A DNA stretch of 64,000 nucleotides from Posidonia oceanica (GCA_037176725.1 JAZBRS010000011.1:7440001-7504000); one strand, 5' to 3'. Numbered from the stretch's first letter, positions 9,674-21,419 are shown. A program made the numbers and translations. The notes: a model not told the origin generated them from the sequence alone.

Positions 9674-12580
9674 ATGGCCCAGTTTGCTGGTGAGCCCCTG
9701 ATTTCTGTTGCCCCGGAGGGAATTTCCACTTCGGTCCCTCTGACTCTCGCTTCGACTCCCTCTATGTGCCTTGTGACACCAGGGTTTCATCCTCTAGTGC
9801 TTGGGGCACCCCAACATGCTGCGGGGCATTGGTAGACCTACGCCCCTCCGGATCCGATCACCGAGTCTATCTTGATGACCACCACTCATGCTCCAGAGGC
9901 ACCTCTGTCCCATCTGTCCCAGGGCTATGTCGCTCCCGACACCCCTTCTGTTGCGGCGACCTTTACTCTAGGATCCCTATCTCCTGGACAGTCTGTGTCA
10001 TTATCTTTCAGATCTGGTCCCTCACCAGCACTGCACCTCAGCATTCCCACTGACGGGTCCCTGACGTGCAGTATCAGCACCTGATGGAGACTGCCTAGAG
10101 ACTATAGGGCATGGCTCTATCTATCCGCCCTTCTTTCATTCCCGTTGCTCCTGAGGTTCCCCTGCTGCCTGCTCCTGCATTTTAGGCTTTCCCTACTGCA
10201 CCCCCGCCTAGACCATCGCCCTAGCTACTCACTGCTCCGACGATGGGGGCACAGCTTCCGCCTCCTGCATTTACACCACTCACCGCACAACATATCACTC
10301 CGCCACCTGGTGGCCAGTCCTTTAGGCTGGTTGACACGGTACCCCACAGACCTACTGCCCGGCACCGCGCCAGCACAGCAACTATTGCACTAGCAGTCTA
10401 CACCACCCATTGCACAGCATTCTAGCTATCCCTACCCCATGCATCAGCAGTTTCCTACCCCAGCATGCATCCCAGCATACACTACACCCACGCATGGATA
10501 TGCTGACCATCACGTTGCATTACCAGGCGACACGATGCTAGATCCGGAGGAGCACCTCGGTGCGACCCAATCGGCGTATGTGGTCCCAGCCCCAGTTGCC
10601 CCATTACCTTCGGCAACAAGTCCAGACCTCATCAATAATAGGATGGACGTTTTGGAAAAGGCACTACGTCTAGTGCAGAGCGTTGACCACCAGTCCTACC
10701 AATTTCGAGACCTCTGTTACTTTCCAGAGGCGGTGCTCCCATCGAAATTCCGTATCCTAGATTTTGATAAATACAATGGTGGGGGCTGCCCCGTTGCCCA
10801 TCTGAAGGCATACTGCGGAGATCTCGCTCAGCTCTAGGCTGACGAGAGGTTGCTTATCCGCCTATTCCAAAAAAGTCTGACCGGCCCAGCCCTCAAGTCG
10901 TTCACCTCGCTTGACATGGCCACCATCAAGACTTGAAACGACCTTAGTCAGGCGTTCCTAAAACAATACTCCTTCAACCTAGACTTGGTCCCAAAGCACG
11001 CGGACCTAGTCGCAACCAAGTAGAATCCCAATGAGCCGTTCGGGGAGTACGTCAGCCGTTGGCGTGTCCTTGCCTCATAGGTTCGAGATGGATCCTCTGA
11101 CGAGGAGTGTATCGAGATCGTCATCAGAGGCGTGTAGCCATCCACTAGGGCTCTACTTAGCATTCAGCCTGTCACAACCTTTGCAGCATTGATTCGGGCT
11201 GGCACTCGCGTAGAGAGCTCGCTACGGAGTGGCAACTTCCCTGTACTCTTTGCGTTCGCCAAGCAGGCCACCGCCAGCAACAGTAGTAGCAGCAATAACA
11301 CAAGCAACAACAGCAGCGGTAGTAGCAGCAGCCGTCCTAGGAAGAAGGATCCTCCGAAGACCGCAGTTGCATACATCGACTCCCCACCCACGCCTGTTCA
11401 TCTGACGGCTCAGCCTGCCTCGAATCAGGTAGTATACACACCTGCACTTAGGGCAACCCCCACTCCACAAATCACAACCACCGCCCGACCGGTCTATCCT
11501 GCCGCACTGGTCCGGCAAAGGCAACACCAAGGGCAGAGACGACATTTCAGAGATCGGTGCCAATTCACCCCACTGGTAGAACCACTGTGTGTCGTTCTCA
11601 CCAAGGTTGCGCCGTACTTGAGGTTTTCCGAGGTTCGCCCACTGCCAAATCAACTTCCGCCTTGGCACAGAGCGAATCTTTTTTGCGACTTCCATCAAGC
11701 CGTAGGGCACTCGATGGATAGTTGTTTCAAGTTGCGGGATGCTGTTCAGGACCTGATCGAGTCGAAGACTATTACGATCCACACGCACAAGGCATCCACT
11801 TCTACACCTCCATCAGCATTTGCACCTACATTAGGATTAGCATCTTCCCATCCTAGCATTGTCCACCAGCCTCTGCCATAGCATTCCAACCCGGGAGGCG
11901 CGGGGACCCCAGGAGTACATTCTCTCTTCCCCTCTGGGCCCGCCACGTTTGTGGTAGACCCCTCTGAGCTCATCCATGACATTTCTGAGCCCTTTCCCTT
12001 CTCCCTTTACCATGCAGCAGTTGCCGGCTCCGAGTCGGGAATTCATATGATCCGACCGCGTGCCAGGCCAGAGCACTCTACCACGCGGCCCACCATGCAT
12101 CCTCGTGCTCAAGACCGTATTCACCTTCTGGCTAAACCTCAGGCCCAGGCCCCTGCCCACCTTTTAGGTAGACCCCAGTCAGGACCCCCTGTCTACCTAC
12201 TAGCTAGGTCTCAACCAAAGCCCTCATCACCTTCCCAGTAGCATTACCCATCCCCCCATCATCCAGCAAATACCCCTGTAGCCCCTCTTATGCTCACAGC
12301 ATATGCTCCCGTGGTTATTAACCTAACCAGGGACACCCATCGCGTGCCCTATAGCTATGCCGCAGAAATGTGTACGGAAGTCACGCGATCGAGGAGGGTC
12401 TACAAGCCTACAGCACCGGTGGCTAGGCCTAGTCGTCCAGTACCTACTGTACCTCCACCATTAAGCCAACCCGCTATACCTCCAACATCAATCCAACCCC
12501 TTGTACCCACCTCAGTAGAGCCTACCACCAAAGCCAATCCTCCTACCACCAAAAAGAGCCAACCCAAGGCCGACATCGCC
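9674..12580 (+). pseudogene. gag: E1 gag (capsid/nucleocapsid part of gag-pol), nonsense-mutated
   Basis: The start is placed at 9674 because ATGGCCCAGTTTG is the first ATG conserved in E1, E2 (29136) and E3 (47984). The N-terminal third is Pro/Ser/Thr-rich. The Retrotrans_gag core runs at about 10640-11250 (FPEAVLPSKFRI, HLKAYCGDLAQL, NEPFGEYVSRWR). A Ser/Asn low-complexity stretch follows (11265-11335, AGC/AAC repeats). A zinc knuckle of the form C-x2-H-x4-H-x4-C is at about 11694-11733 (FCDFHQAVGHSMDSC). The reading frame is continuous with protease and RT. In-frame stops such as 10096, 10105, 10835, 11021 and 11135 are CAG to TAG relative to E3; TGA near 10935 is a former TGG. No indel is needed in this region. 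Confidence 0.85.
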
Positions 12581-13260
12581 TCCCAGCTTAAGAAGGTTAG
12601 GGCAGACATTTTCATTTGGGACCTCATCCACACATCCTCTGAACACCACGAGTCTTTTCTCCGCGTGTTCCAAGCCGCCCATGTGTCCCAAACCATTGAG
12701 CCTGCAACCCTAGAAAGCATGGTAGGAATGATCGCGGAGCCCCAGGTCATCTCTTTTATGAGTGATGAGCTGCCTCTGGCAGGGATTAATCACAACCAAC
12801 CCCTATTTGTCACGGTGCAGTTCAAAAACTTCCGCATTCCCCTTTAGCTGATTGATAATGGTTCAGGCCTTAACGTCTGTCCCTTACGTACAACAACAAA
12901 GCTCGGATTCAAAGCCGAGGATATCACTCTAGCTATAAAGGGAATGATAGCTTTTGACAACACCCACCATGACTCTTTGGGGATTCTGATTATTCCCCTC
13001 ACTATTGGCCCGGTCGTATTCGATGTGGAATTCTACATCGTCAACTTGGAGCCCAATTTCAATCTTCTACTTGGGCGCCCTTGGCTGCACAAGCATCAAG
13101 TCATCCTCTCGATCCTCCATCGCATGATCAAGTTCTGCTGGGGCGACAATGTTATCGTTGTCATGGCAGAAAACTTTGAGAAGGAGCAGATCAAGGCGGT
13201 TTCTTCCGTCTCTTCACAAACTGTCCAGTTTGACCCTGAGCTTTCGAACGCTTTATACTG
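12581..13260 (+). pseudogene. pol: E1 aspartic protease domain
   Basis: It is in the same frame as gag. The catalytic motif is LIDNGSGLNVCPL, with Asp at 12854-12856 in the position of the usual DTGS motif. Downstream are the conserved FDNTHHDSLGILIIPLTIG, EFYIVNLEPNFNLLLGRPWL (flap and second domain half) and HRMIKFCWGDN. A TAG sits four codons before the catalytic Asp, where E3 has TCG (Ser). The protease would process the gag-pol polyprotein. The catalytic Asp is intact here, unlike in E3. Confidence 0.8.
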
Positions 13261-15280
13261 AGTTAATTGGTCCAAATCGGTTAACTATATCCCTGATCTT
13301 GAACGTGTCAACTCCTTGGTCATTCACAGCAATCCCTTCTAGATGGTCGAAAACATCTATCACAGGTGGGGCTACGTCAAGGGAACGCCGCTCAGGCGAC
13401 ACGGCCAGGGGATCGCTGAGTCGATCATGGCAGAGGAGCAAAGAGACTCCGAGGGTCTCAGATACGACCCGTAGTCTAGTGAAGATAGATGCTCGCAGCC
13501 AAAGAATTGGAGGATGACCATCCCTCGGGACCTCACTAACTTTACCAGTGCAGGTACCCTTGGTTCGAGCAGCAGTCAAGCCGCAGCACAGCAGGTACCG
13601 TGCCAAAGCTCTCCACTACCAATGGAGGAGTGGGTCTGCATTGAGGACTACTACTTAGATGAGGAGTAGTCTGGCACAGTTGAAGTAGCCCGGACCTGCA
13701 GTGAGGTCCAGCTCAGCCCAGCAACATCCTGGTCAGTTTGTCTGGCCCTCCTCTCTACTGATACAGTGGCAAAATCAGCAGGCCTTATGGCAGGATTGAC
13801 AGTCTCTCCCCTTTCTTCAGTTTCACTAGCATCACTGACAGTCACAGCAGCAGCTCCGGAGTCAAGAGCACATCCTCAGGCACTGTTCGCCAGTCCGCTC
13901 GTGGCCACAGTCGCATCAGCACAGTTGTCACCCTTTCTGGTGAATCAGTCAGTCAGTTCAGCCAGCATTGCGACTCAGCCCACTTCAGTAGCCGCATCAC
14001 CAGCAATGCAGGTGGCTCCATCAGTCATACAACCTCCTGCCTTAGGACATCAAGCCTTATGGTGGGCCCCCATGGCGTCTCTGGCCATGCAACCACCATC
14101 ACCTGGTTGTGCAGGCGTCTTGTCGACCGGCACAGCCCCCCAGTCATCGGCCCCCCGAAGGAGCACTTCTGCCTCCCCTCCAGCTGCAGTAGTGACCTTG
14201 GCAGCACACCCACCAGTTGCACCACTAGCCAACCTGCTCACATCCCAAATTGCCACGGCATCGCAGTCAGCCATGCCCGAAGGCCAGCCAGACAGCCTGA
14301 CAGTGCAGCCGGCAGTAGAGCAAGCGCCCTAGGCAGCAGTACACCTAGTAGTCAAGCCAGAGCCAGAGGCCACCGGCGCCTACTACATCGACTCACCCTC
14401 GGATGAGGAGGGAGGAGCGGCTGCAGAGGCTTAGGTTGATTTGTTGATGGGAGACTTGGAGCTACTGTTCCAAGAACAACTCATGTCATTGGCAGAGGAC
14501 CTTGCAGAGTATTAGGCGGTGAGGAAAGGGAAAGCCGTGGTCACGCATCTCTCCCCGCAGAAAGACCATACCTCTATCATGGTCTTAGAAGAAGATTCAG
14601 CGGCAGCGGCACCCACTAGACCAGATGAGCTAATCACTCTACAGCCAGGAGGCGGGTCTAGATGGTTTGTGCTACACATGCCCCGCTCAGGCAGTGCAGC
14701 ACGCGGCAGTACACAGATCAGCTGCTAGCCCAATATACTCCCCGCAAGCACATTAGAAAATGTGGAGAAGGAAGCACAAGCAGCAACAACACATGCAGCA
14801 ACAGCACATGCAACAACAGCTCAAGCAGCAACAGCACATGCAGCAACAACACAAGCAGCAGTAGCACAGGTAGCAGCATAGACTGCAGCACAGACAGCAG
14901 CACCAGCAGTGGCAGTAGTAGCAGAGCAGGCAGAGGAGATTGCCAGAGCAGAGGTCGCGCACTGAGAATATAGAAACACTCGGGTGAGCGTGACCATCCT
15001 AAAGCGTCACCAGGGCCAAGAAGCAGAACATATACACTCCTTCAATATAACAGACCCCACCTTTGAGAAGGAGATCCTCTCGGAACTCATTGCATACGGA
15101 GAGGAGGACGATATAGGCGAAGATGAGAATGATGAACCATCGCCTGAGTTCTAGCCCCACGACAATGATCCAGAAGGCCCTAACCTCCACGTCAAAGAAG
15201 AGATGGAGGTTGTCAACATCGGAACAGCCGAAGAAGTTAGAGAGGTCCGTATCATTGCCCAACTATCGCCCTAGGCCAGA
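13261..15280 (+). pseudogene. pol: E1 protease-RT linker with G-patch-like motif and Ala/Gln-rich stretch
   Basis: In frame with protease and RT, so it was part of the polyprotein. Near 13340-13430 is a motif (HRWGYVKGTPLRRHGQGI) resembling the Gly-rich G-patch-like segment seen between protease and RT in other plant Tat elements. Then come about 600 bp coding for Ala/Ser/Pro/Gln-rich low-complexity sequence (13760-14330), an acidic SPSDEE segment near 14395, a CAG/CAA-type microsatellite (14775-14930) and an acidic FEKEILSELIAYGEE region (15060-15270) conserved with E3. Stops are mainly former CAG codons. Function of the linker is unknown. Confidence 0.65.
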
Positions 15281-16690
15281 GCAGAATTCATTGCATTCTT
15301 GAAAGAATATGCAGATGTCTTCGCCTAGAGCTATGAAGACATGGTCGGCCTCGACGTCGAAATAGTAGTGCACAACCTGCCCTTAAATCCAGATGCCAAG
15401 CCAGTAAAGCAGAAGCTAAGGAGATGGTGACCACAATGGCTGCTCAAGATCAAGGAAGAGATCATGAAGCAGCACAGTATCAGCTTCCTGAAGATCATCC
15501 TATACCCTGAATGGCTTGCAAATGTTGTGCCAGTGCCCAAGAAAGACGGCCAAGTCTGCATGTGCATCGACTATAAGGACCTGAATAAGGCGAGTCCCAA
15601 GGACAATTTCCCACTGCCGCATATTGACGTCCTAGTCGACAACACTACAGGGCACAAAATGCTCTCCTTCATGGACGGCTTCTCCGGCTATAACCAGACC
15701 AAAATGGCAAAAGAAGACATGAAGAAGACATTATTTATTACCCCTTGGGGAGTCTTCTGCTACCAAGTTATGCCATTTGGGCTCAAGAATGCTGGCACCA
15801 CTTATCAGAGGGCAATGACATCACTATTCCACGACCTCATGCACCAAGAAGGCGAGGTCTACGTGGATGACATGATTGCCAAGTTCAAAGAGCCTAAGGA
15901 TCACCTCGTTTGTCTGAAGAGGCTCTTTGATCACTTGAGGAAGTACAAACTACGGCTCAACCCCAGCAAATGCATATTTGGGGTGTCATCCGGAAAGTTC
16001 CTAGGGTACATAGTCAGCTAAAGGGGCATTGAGGTGGACCCGAGCAAGGCAAAAGCCATCGTGGAAATGCCACCCCCAGGATTGAAAAGGAGGTCCGAGG
16101 CCTTCTAGGGCGATTGCAGTATATCAGTCAGTTCATTGCACAGCTTACGCCCATCTGCGAACCGATATTCAAGCTCCTGCGGAAGAATGCACAAATCAAC
16201 TGGAGCGAGGAGTGCCAGGCTACATTTAACAAGATCAAGCAGCTACTGATCAAGCCTCTTGTTTTGGTTCCTCCCACGCTAAGGAGACCTCTGCGTCTCT
16301 GCCTTTCTACCATGCAGCATTCCATGGGCGTAGTCTTGGGCCAACATGATGAATCAGGTAGAAAGGAGCACACCATCTATTACCTGAGTAAGAAATTCAA
16401 TGATTGCGAAGCCAGGTATAGCACTATACAGACGACCTGCCTATCTCTCGTCTGGGCCGCACAGAAACTGAGGCACTACATGATGGCATTCCCAGTTCGT
16501 CTTCTATGCCGGCATGACCCCATCAAGTTCCTCTTCCAGAAGCTAGCCATGGTGGGCAGATGTGTCAAGTGGCAGGTGTTGTTGTCTTAGTACGACATCA
16601 CCTTCGTCACGCAGAGATTTGTGAAGGGTCAAGCCATGGTAGATCATCCTGCCGACTTCCCCTTGCCTGAGTATCAACCTCTCTAGACGC
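15281..16690 (+). pseudogene. pol: E1 reverse transcriptase and RNase H
   Basis: RT motifs in order: LYPEWLANVVPVPKKDG, MCIDYKDLNKASPKDNFPLP, FMDGFSGYNQ, VMPFGLKNAGTTYQRAM, the catalytic YVDD (15860-15871, intact), LRLNPSKCIFGVSSGKFLGY. The connection and RNase H region follow (LLGRLQYI, SVVLG-type motif at about 16335, SKKFNDCEARYSTI). Damage: TAG 15326 (Trp in E3), TGA 15428 (CGA in E3), TAA 16019, a one-base loss in a C run near 16072-16080, TAG 16588 and TAG 16684 (both CAG in E3). It copied element RNA into DNA from the tRNA primer. Confidence 0.9.
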
Positions 16691-17170
16691 AGTTCCCTGA
16701 CGAGGACATCCTTTTTGCAATGGAGGACTCTGACAAGAAGGACCCTGAAGACCAAGAGCAGTGGCAGCTGTACTTTGATGATGTTGTCAACAAGAAGGGC
16801 CGGGGCATTGGCTCAGTGCTAACAACGCCTCAGGGGCAGATGATTCCCTTTGTGAGGAAGTTGACCTTCAAATGCACCAACAACGAAGCAGAATATGAAG
16901 TGTGCATCTTGGGATTGAAGGTCGCACTCGAACATGAGGTGCAGAAGCTGCATGTGCACAGCGATGCCATGCTAGTGATTTCTCAAGTGAATGGCGACTG
17001 GAAAACAAAAGATCCAAAGCTTGTTCCATATCACGAACACCCACTGAAGCTGATAGAAAAATTTGAAAGCATCTGCTTCACATATATGAACAGAGCAAGG
17101 AACGCATATGCAGATGCATTGGCAACCTTGGCGTCCTGGCTCAGCATACCTAAAGATCGTGCAGTGGATG
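16691..17170 (+). pseudogene. pol: E1 second (archaeal-type) RNase H
   Basis: A second RNase H-like fold between RNase H and integrase, a hallmark of the Tat lineage: QLYFDDVVNKKGRGIG, LTFKCTNNEAEYEVCILGLK, VHSDAMLVISQVNGDW, NRARNAYADALATLA. The acidic positions are largely present (D in FDD, E in AEYE, D in HSDAML, D in YADAL). It lies in the frame used after the upstream -1 shift; a +1 shift near 17176-17183 restores the original frame before the integrase. Confidence 0.8.
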
Positions 17171-18487
17171 TATCAGTTACCCGGCATGGAGCAACCTGCG
17201 CATTGCTTGAGTATAGAAGAGGCAGATCCAGTAGAAGAACAACCCTGGTACCATGACATTAAGGCCTTCCTGGAATCTAGCAGCCTCTTGCTTGGCACCT
17301 CAGCAGTAGATAGAAAGACTTTGGCGCGTCTGGTGTCAAAGTATGTGTTAGGAGCAGGGCAGTTATACAAAAGATCCTACAACCAGATGCTCCTATGCTG
17401 CTTGAGCAAGATGGAGGCTAACACGCTGATGGTTCAAATACATGCAGGGACCTGCGGCCCTCATATGAATGGCGTGCTGCTGGCCAAGAAGATCATGCTC
17501 TAAGGCTACTTTTGGTCAACCATGGAGGCAGACTGCTGCCAATTTGTGCGTAGATGCCATAATTGCCAGATCTATGGTAACTTTATTCATGCTCCCCCAC
17601 AGCAGCTACACAACATGTTGTCGCCATGGCCTTTCTCCACCTGGGAAATTGATGTCATTAGCGCTATACATCCCGCTACTTCGAATGGTCATCGCTTCAT
17701 CCTCGTGGTGTTTGACTACTTTACTAAGTAGGTGGAAGCTGCCTCCTACAAGGCTGTCACAACCGCAGCGACAGAGAAATTTATCAGAAACAACATCATC
17801 GCCCGGTATGGGGTCCCACACTCCCTCATCTCTGATAACGGCGCAAATTTCACAGCCAAAAGGATTGAGGGGTACCTGCAAAACCTCAAGATCAAGCATC
17901 ACAGGTCCTCGCCCTATCCGCCGCAGATGAACGAAGTAATGGAGTCTGCCAACAAGAACATTGTAAAGATTACGAAGAAGATGGCAGAAACCCACAAGGA
18001 CTGGCATGACAAGCTTCCGTACGCACTTTGGACGTACAGGACATCAGTCCGGACCTCGACAGGAGCCACCCCATACTCACTAGCGTACGGCATGGAGGCA
18101 GTGCTACCTGTCGAAGTAGAGATCCCCTCACTACGGATCCTAGGAGAAGTTGAGCTGGAGGAGGCAGAATGGGTCGAAGACCGCTGCGTCCAGCTGAACC
18201 TGATTGACGAGCGCAGACTGCTAGCAATGCACAATGCTCGTTGTTATCAAAAGCGGATGGCCAGAGCATATCTGAAGAAAGTTCAGCCCAGAAGCTTCTA
18301 GCCAGGGGATCTCGTTCTGTGAGCCATTCATCTCCCAAACGGTCGAGGTAAATTCCAGCCCAACTGGTGCGGCCCCTTTGTGGTCAAGTAGAGATTCTCT
18401 AGCGGTGCAGCAGTTCTTGAGGACATGGACCAAGTCGGGCAGTTAGAGCCGGTCAACTCGTGCTACCTCAAGAAGTACTATCAGTAG
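17171..18487 (+). pseudogene. pol: E1 integrase
   Basis: HHCC zinc domain at about 17420-17570 (HAGTCGPHMNG, CHNCQIYGN). DDE core: Asp 17651 (EIDVIS), Asp 17834 (SDNGANF) and Glu 17942 (VMESANKN), 35 residues between the last two as in retroviral integrases. A GPY/F-like motif (PNWCGPFVVK) is near 18355. The terminal stop at 18485-18487 follows CYLKKYYQ, as in E3. Premature stops: TAA near 17501 (CAA in E3), TAG 17729 (Trp in E3), TAG 18299 (CAG in E3), TGA near 18319 (CGA in E3), and a TAG after FVVK shared with E3. It would have inserted element DNA into the genome. Confidence 0.9.
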
Positions 18488-19685
18488 CTTGGGACCCTTG
18501 CTTTGGAGATCCTTTCTTCTCTGTCTTGTCCCATGCATTTTCACCCTTGTACATCTCCATGCATTTCTTCCTGTCCTGTCCTACGCATTTTCACCTTTGT
18601 ACATCTCCATGCGTTTCTCCCCTTTTAAGCATATCTCATTCAAAAAATCCAAAAATCATCATGCATTGCAATCCTAGCCTGATGATGAAATCGGAAGTGC
18701 TTGCCTGCTCTGGAAAGAGTCTACCCTACCTCACCTGACACTACTTAGATGTTCTAGCTAGTGAGGGAGCCACCACTCAGTGAGAACAAGCGAAATACCC
18801 AAACACCCTAGGACTTACACCTCCAGCGGGAGATAAAATGCTAGGGTGCGAGTAGGAATGTGAGCTAAAAAAGAATGAAAATAGAAGACGAAGACAGAAG
18901 TCGGCCCTAGAGATAGAGGTGTGCAATGTAACCCCCTCCCTCCTGCTTACCTTGGAGAGGAGTCGAAGTTCGCACCTGGTAAATCAACAAATCCCATAGG
19001 GTCTAGCCACCCCTGTCTAGCAAGCAGCTCCCCAGCCTCAAACCAGGCGCCCGTTACCTCCAAGCCAGGGATAGGGGAAACCTGCACGCCTATGTGGGAG
19101 TAAAAGAAAAAAAAAACGAAAAGAGTAGGTGTAGGTCCTTGAGAGTTTGACATGGAGCTTGTCCTTACTACACCACCTAAGCACAAAATCATCACCCTTT
19201 CCAGAGTGCCACCAACAAGTTAGGAATCTGAATAGAGTCCAGTGAGTCAGGGACCACCTTCTTCCTCTACAGCAGGCGCTAAGCACTCCATATACTAAGG
19301 GCAATATACATCAATCATAAATCATGCATATATCCACAACACCAATCATTCCTTTTCTTCAGTTCTTTCTACTCTGCAAGACTTGACTCAGCACTGAGAC
19401 AGTACTTCTACCAAGCATAGGTTGACCTCCCTCAAGTAACGCTGGTCCAGGGCTCCCACCTGTTCTTTCTTGTGCTGCTTCGCCCCATGTAGGTGAAACC
19501 CCTGGGCTTGAATGTGTTTAGTCTTGAATGCTAGTTGTCGAACATATTGAACTGCCTTACTAGCTATGAAATCTGCTTCCTTGACAACCAGAGGTTATAT
19601 GTCTATATGATCTAATGAACCATAGCCTTTGGTGACAGGTACTTGAAGATTCTGCGCTAGTTGCCTGCATTCTCCCTCATGCGCA
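18488..19685 (+). mobile_element. Spacer between pol and additional ORF, E1
   Basis: It is noncoding but carries blocks conserved with E3 (56336-57828), e.g. CACCTGACACTACTTAG near 18734 and GGGAGATAAAATGCTAGGGTG near 18829. A short direct repeat (CATTTTCACC then TTGTACATCTCCATGC) occurs at about 18536 and 18586. The end (GACAGGTACTTGAAG near 19636; E3 TTACAGGTACC near 57775) looks like a 3' splice site ahead of the next ORF, so this spacer could hold an intron; that is inference. Confidence 0.55.
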
Positions 19686-20888
19686 ATGGGTTTCCCCACT
19701 CTGGTGACCCCGATGTATTGCTTCGAGACCTTGTGAGAGTGGATTGGCAAGCTCATCGAAGATGACCGCGAGAAGCTGCACCTGTGGGGCATTCCGTCTA
19801 AACTTCTGAGGGCAGCTGATGTTGAATTGAGCCGACATCTTCTATGTGCCATTGCAAGATTTTGGAGACCGGCACACCATGTCTTCCGCTTCGGCAGAAC
19901 AGAGCTGACGCCCACGCTAGAAGAAGTACGCCTAATCTGCGGCTTCTCCAAGCTTATGGGACCAACCATCTTCAAGAGGCGCGACAGATATATTGTAGTC
20001 TTGAGCCAACTGTCTGGGCTCTCTACTGAAGGTTGCCAGCAAAGATTAATTTGCTCTAGCAGGCTCACGCCCATGCTTCGCCTAGGATACTTTGATGAAA
20101 CTATAGAGAAGCGTGCTGAACTCGGAGATGAGTTGTGGCTCTAGGGATTTGTCACCCGCTTTCTAGGTGAGCTGATTTTCACTCATGGCCGGATGACAGT
20201 TGCAATCGAGATTGCTAAGATTGCACTTGCTGTGGTGACCCAGCAGATTGACCTGGCACCAGCCGTCCAGGCAGAGGCTTATTGCGGGCTGGACTGCGTT
20301 TTGCGCCGCTGCTGCCACTTCTATGGCTGTAGGGCCCTCATACAAACTTGGTTGGCCGGACACCTAAAAATGGATATTCTGTGCCCCTAGAGACCTGCCA
20401 TCGAGACATATTGCAATAGCGGCAATGCCAGGACTATCAAGAGCATCCAGGAAGAATACAAGAAGCTGTTAAAGCTAACAGATGATGCAGTAACCTGGCG
20501 TATCATCCCATCTGCGGTTGAACCATTCACTGTCTTCTTTGGCACCCGCGACGTGCAACTTGTTGTGCTGCCAGGGTTCACTAGGGGTGTGGAATACCAC
20601 CCTATCTAGATCATACGGCAATTTGGCTTCCAGCAGGGTGCCTTTGTAGATAGCACAATGCCTAGGCTTCTCCAGACCTATCCTCTTAGTTCAGCTACTG
20701 CTACAATAGAGCTTGCCAACCTAATGTAGCATGGAGTGCAGTCGACGGACATCGCGGCTGCAAAAGGCTTAGAGTGCACCCCTGAGTATGTAACTGAGGT
20801 GCAGGGACTCTGGCCCATCAACGAGATCCCACCTGGCGCCCCTCTATTCCCCGATTCAAGGAGATCAAAGAATGCCCGAACCAGTTAG
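19686..20888 (+). pseudogene. E1 additional ORF, plant-mobile-domain/DUF7745-like protein
   Basis: ATG at 19686 and stop at 20886-20888 are in one frame: 400 codons without an indel. The sequence WGIPSKLLRAADVELSRHLL, ARFWRPAHHVFRFGRTELTP and TLEEVRLICGF resembles the N-terminal part of plant mobile domain (PMD) and DUF7745 proteins (FW.P...F.F...ELTPTLEE). Further conserved parts are FLGELIFTHGRMTVAIEIA and TDDAVTWRIIP. Stops: TGA at 19734 (CGA in E3), TAG 20142, TAG 20388 (CAG in E3) and two more near 20607 and 20726. Position and strand fit the sense additional ORFs reported in Tat elements. The role is unknown; it is not gag, pol or an obvious env. Confidence 0.7.
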
Positions 20889-21419
20889 GGCATAGTGCAG
20901 TTGCTTGTTCAGTTTTTGAATCATGTTGTATCTTATTTGGCCTGCCATAGGCATGTAACCAGATCTTAATCAATGCGAAGATGTTTCATGCCATCTGTTT
21001 GTATTGCATGCCTAGCCTTATGCATATTTGTTCTTGCCGGTCAAGCCTTGGGCCTCTAGTTAGGATTGCTGCCAAGATGCTGCAGGAGACACATCGAGCA
21101 CTTCAGAGAGTTAGGAGCAGTAACCAGGACTTTCAGCACAGGGGAGCTACAGGAGAGCCCCTTGCATTCAATACAGATGCCAGAATCTCTACAGACCCGT
21201 GCCGTCAAATGAAGCAAGGCCACTGAGCACCCTCGCCCGAATCTTCCTCCAGGCTAGTACCCCTAACTACTCGTTTGGCAAACACGTCAGTTTTGTCCGC
21301 ATTCTCCGTTTTTACGATGACAAGGGTGCTTCAGCAGTCCCCTGGTATCATTCTAGATACCAGGGGCATTTTTTTTGCTGCCCTGTGGTATCACTCCCCC
21401 ATTTTTTTCTCCTTTGCCC
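20889..21419 (+). mobile_element. E1 3' UTR, unique part
   Basis: Noncoding sequence between the additional ORF stop and the tandem arrays. No motif beyond short direct similarity to the post-array sequence: AGGCTAGTACCCCTAACTAC then CGTTTGGCAA near 21251-21283 resembles AGACTGGCAGCCCTAACTAC near 22950. The tandem arrays may therefore have been inserted into or grown within this block. Confidence 0.5.
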
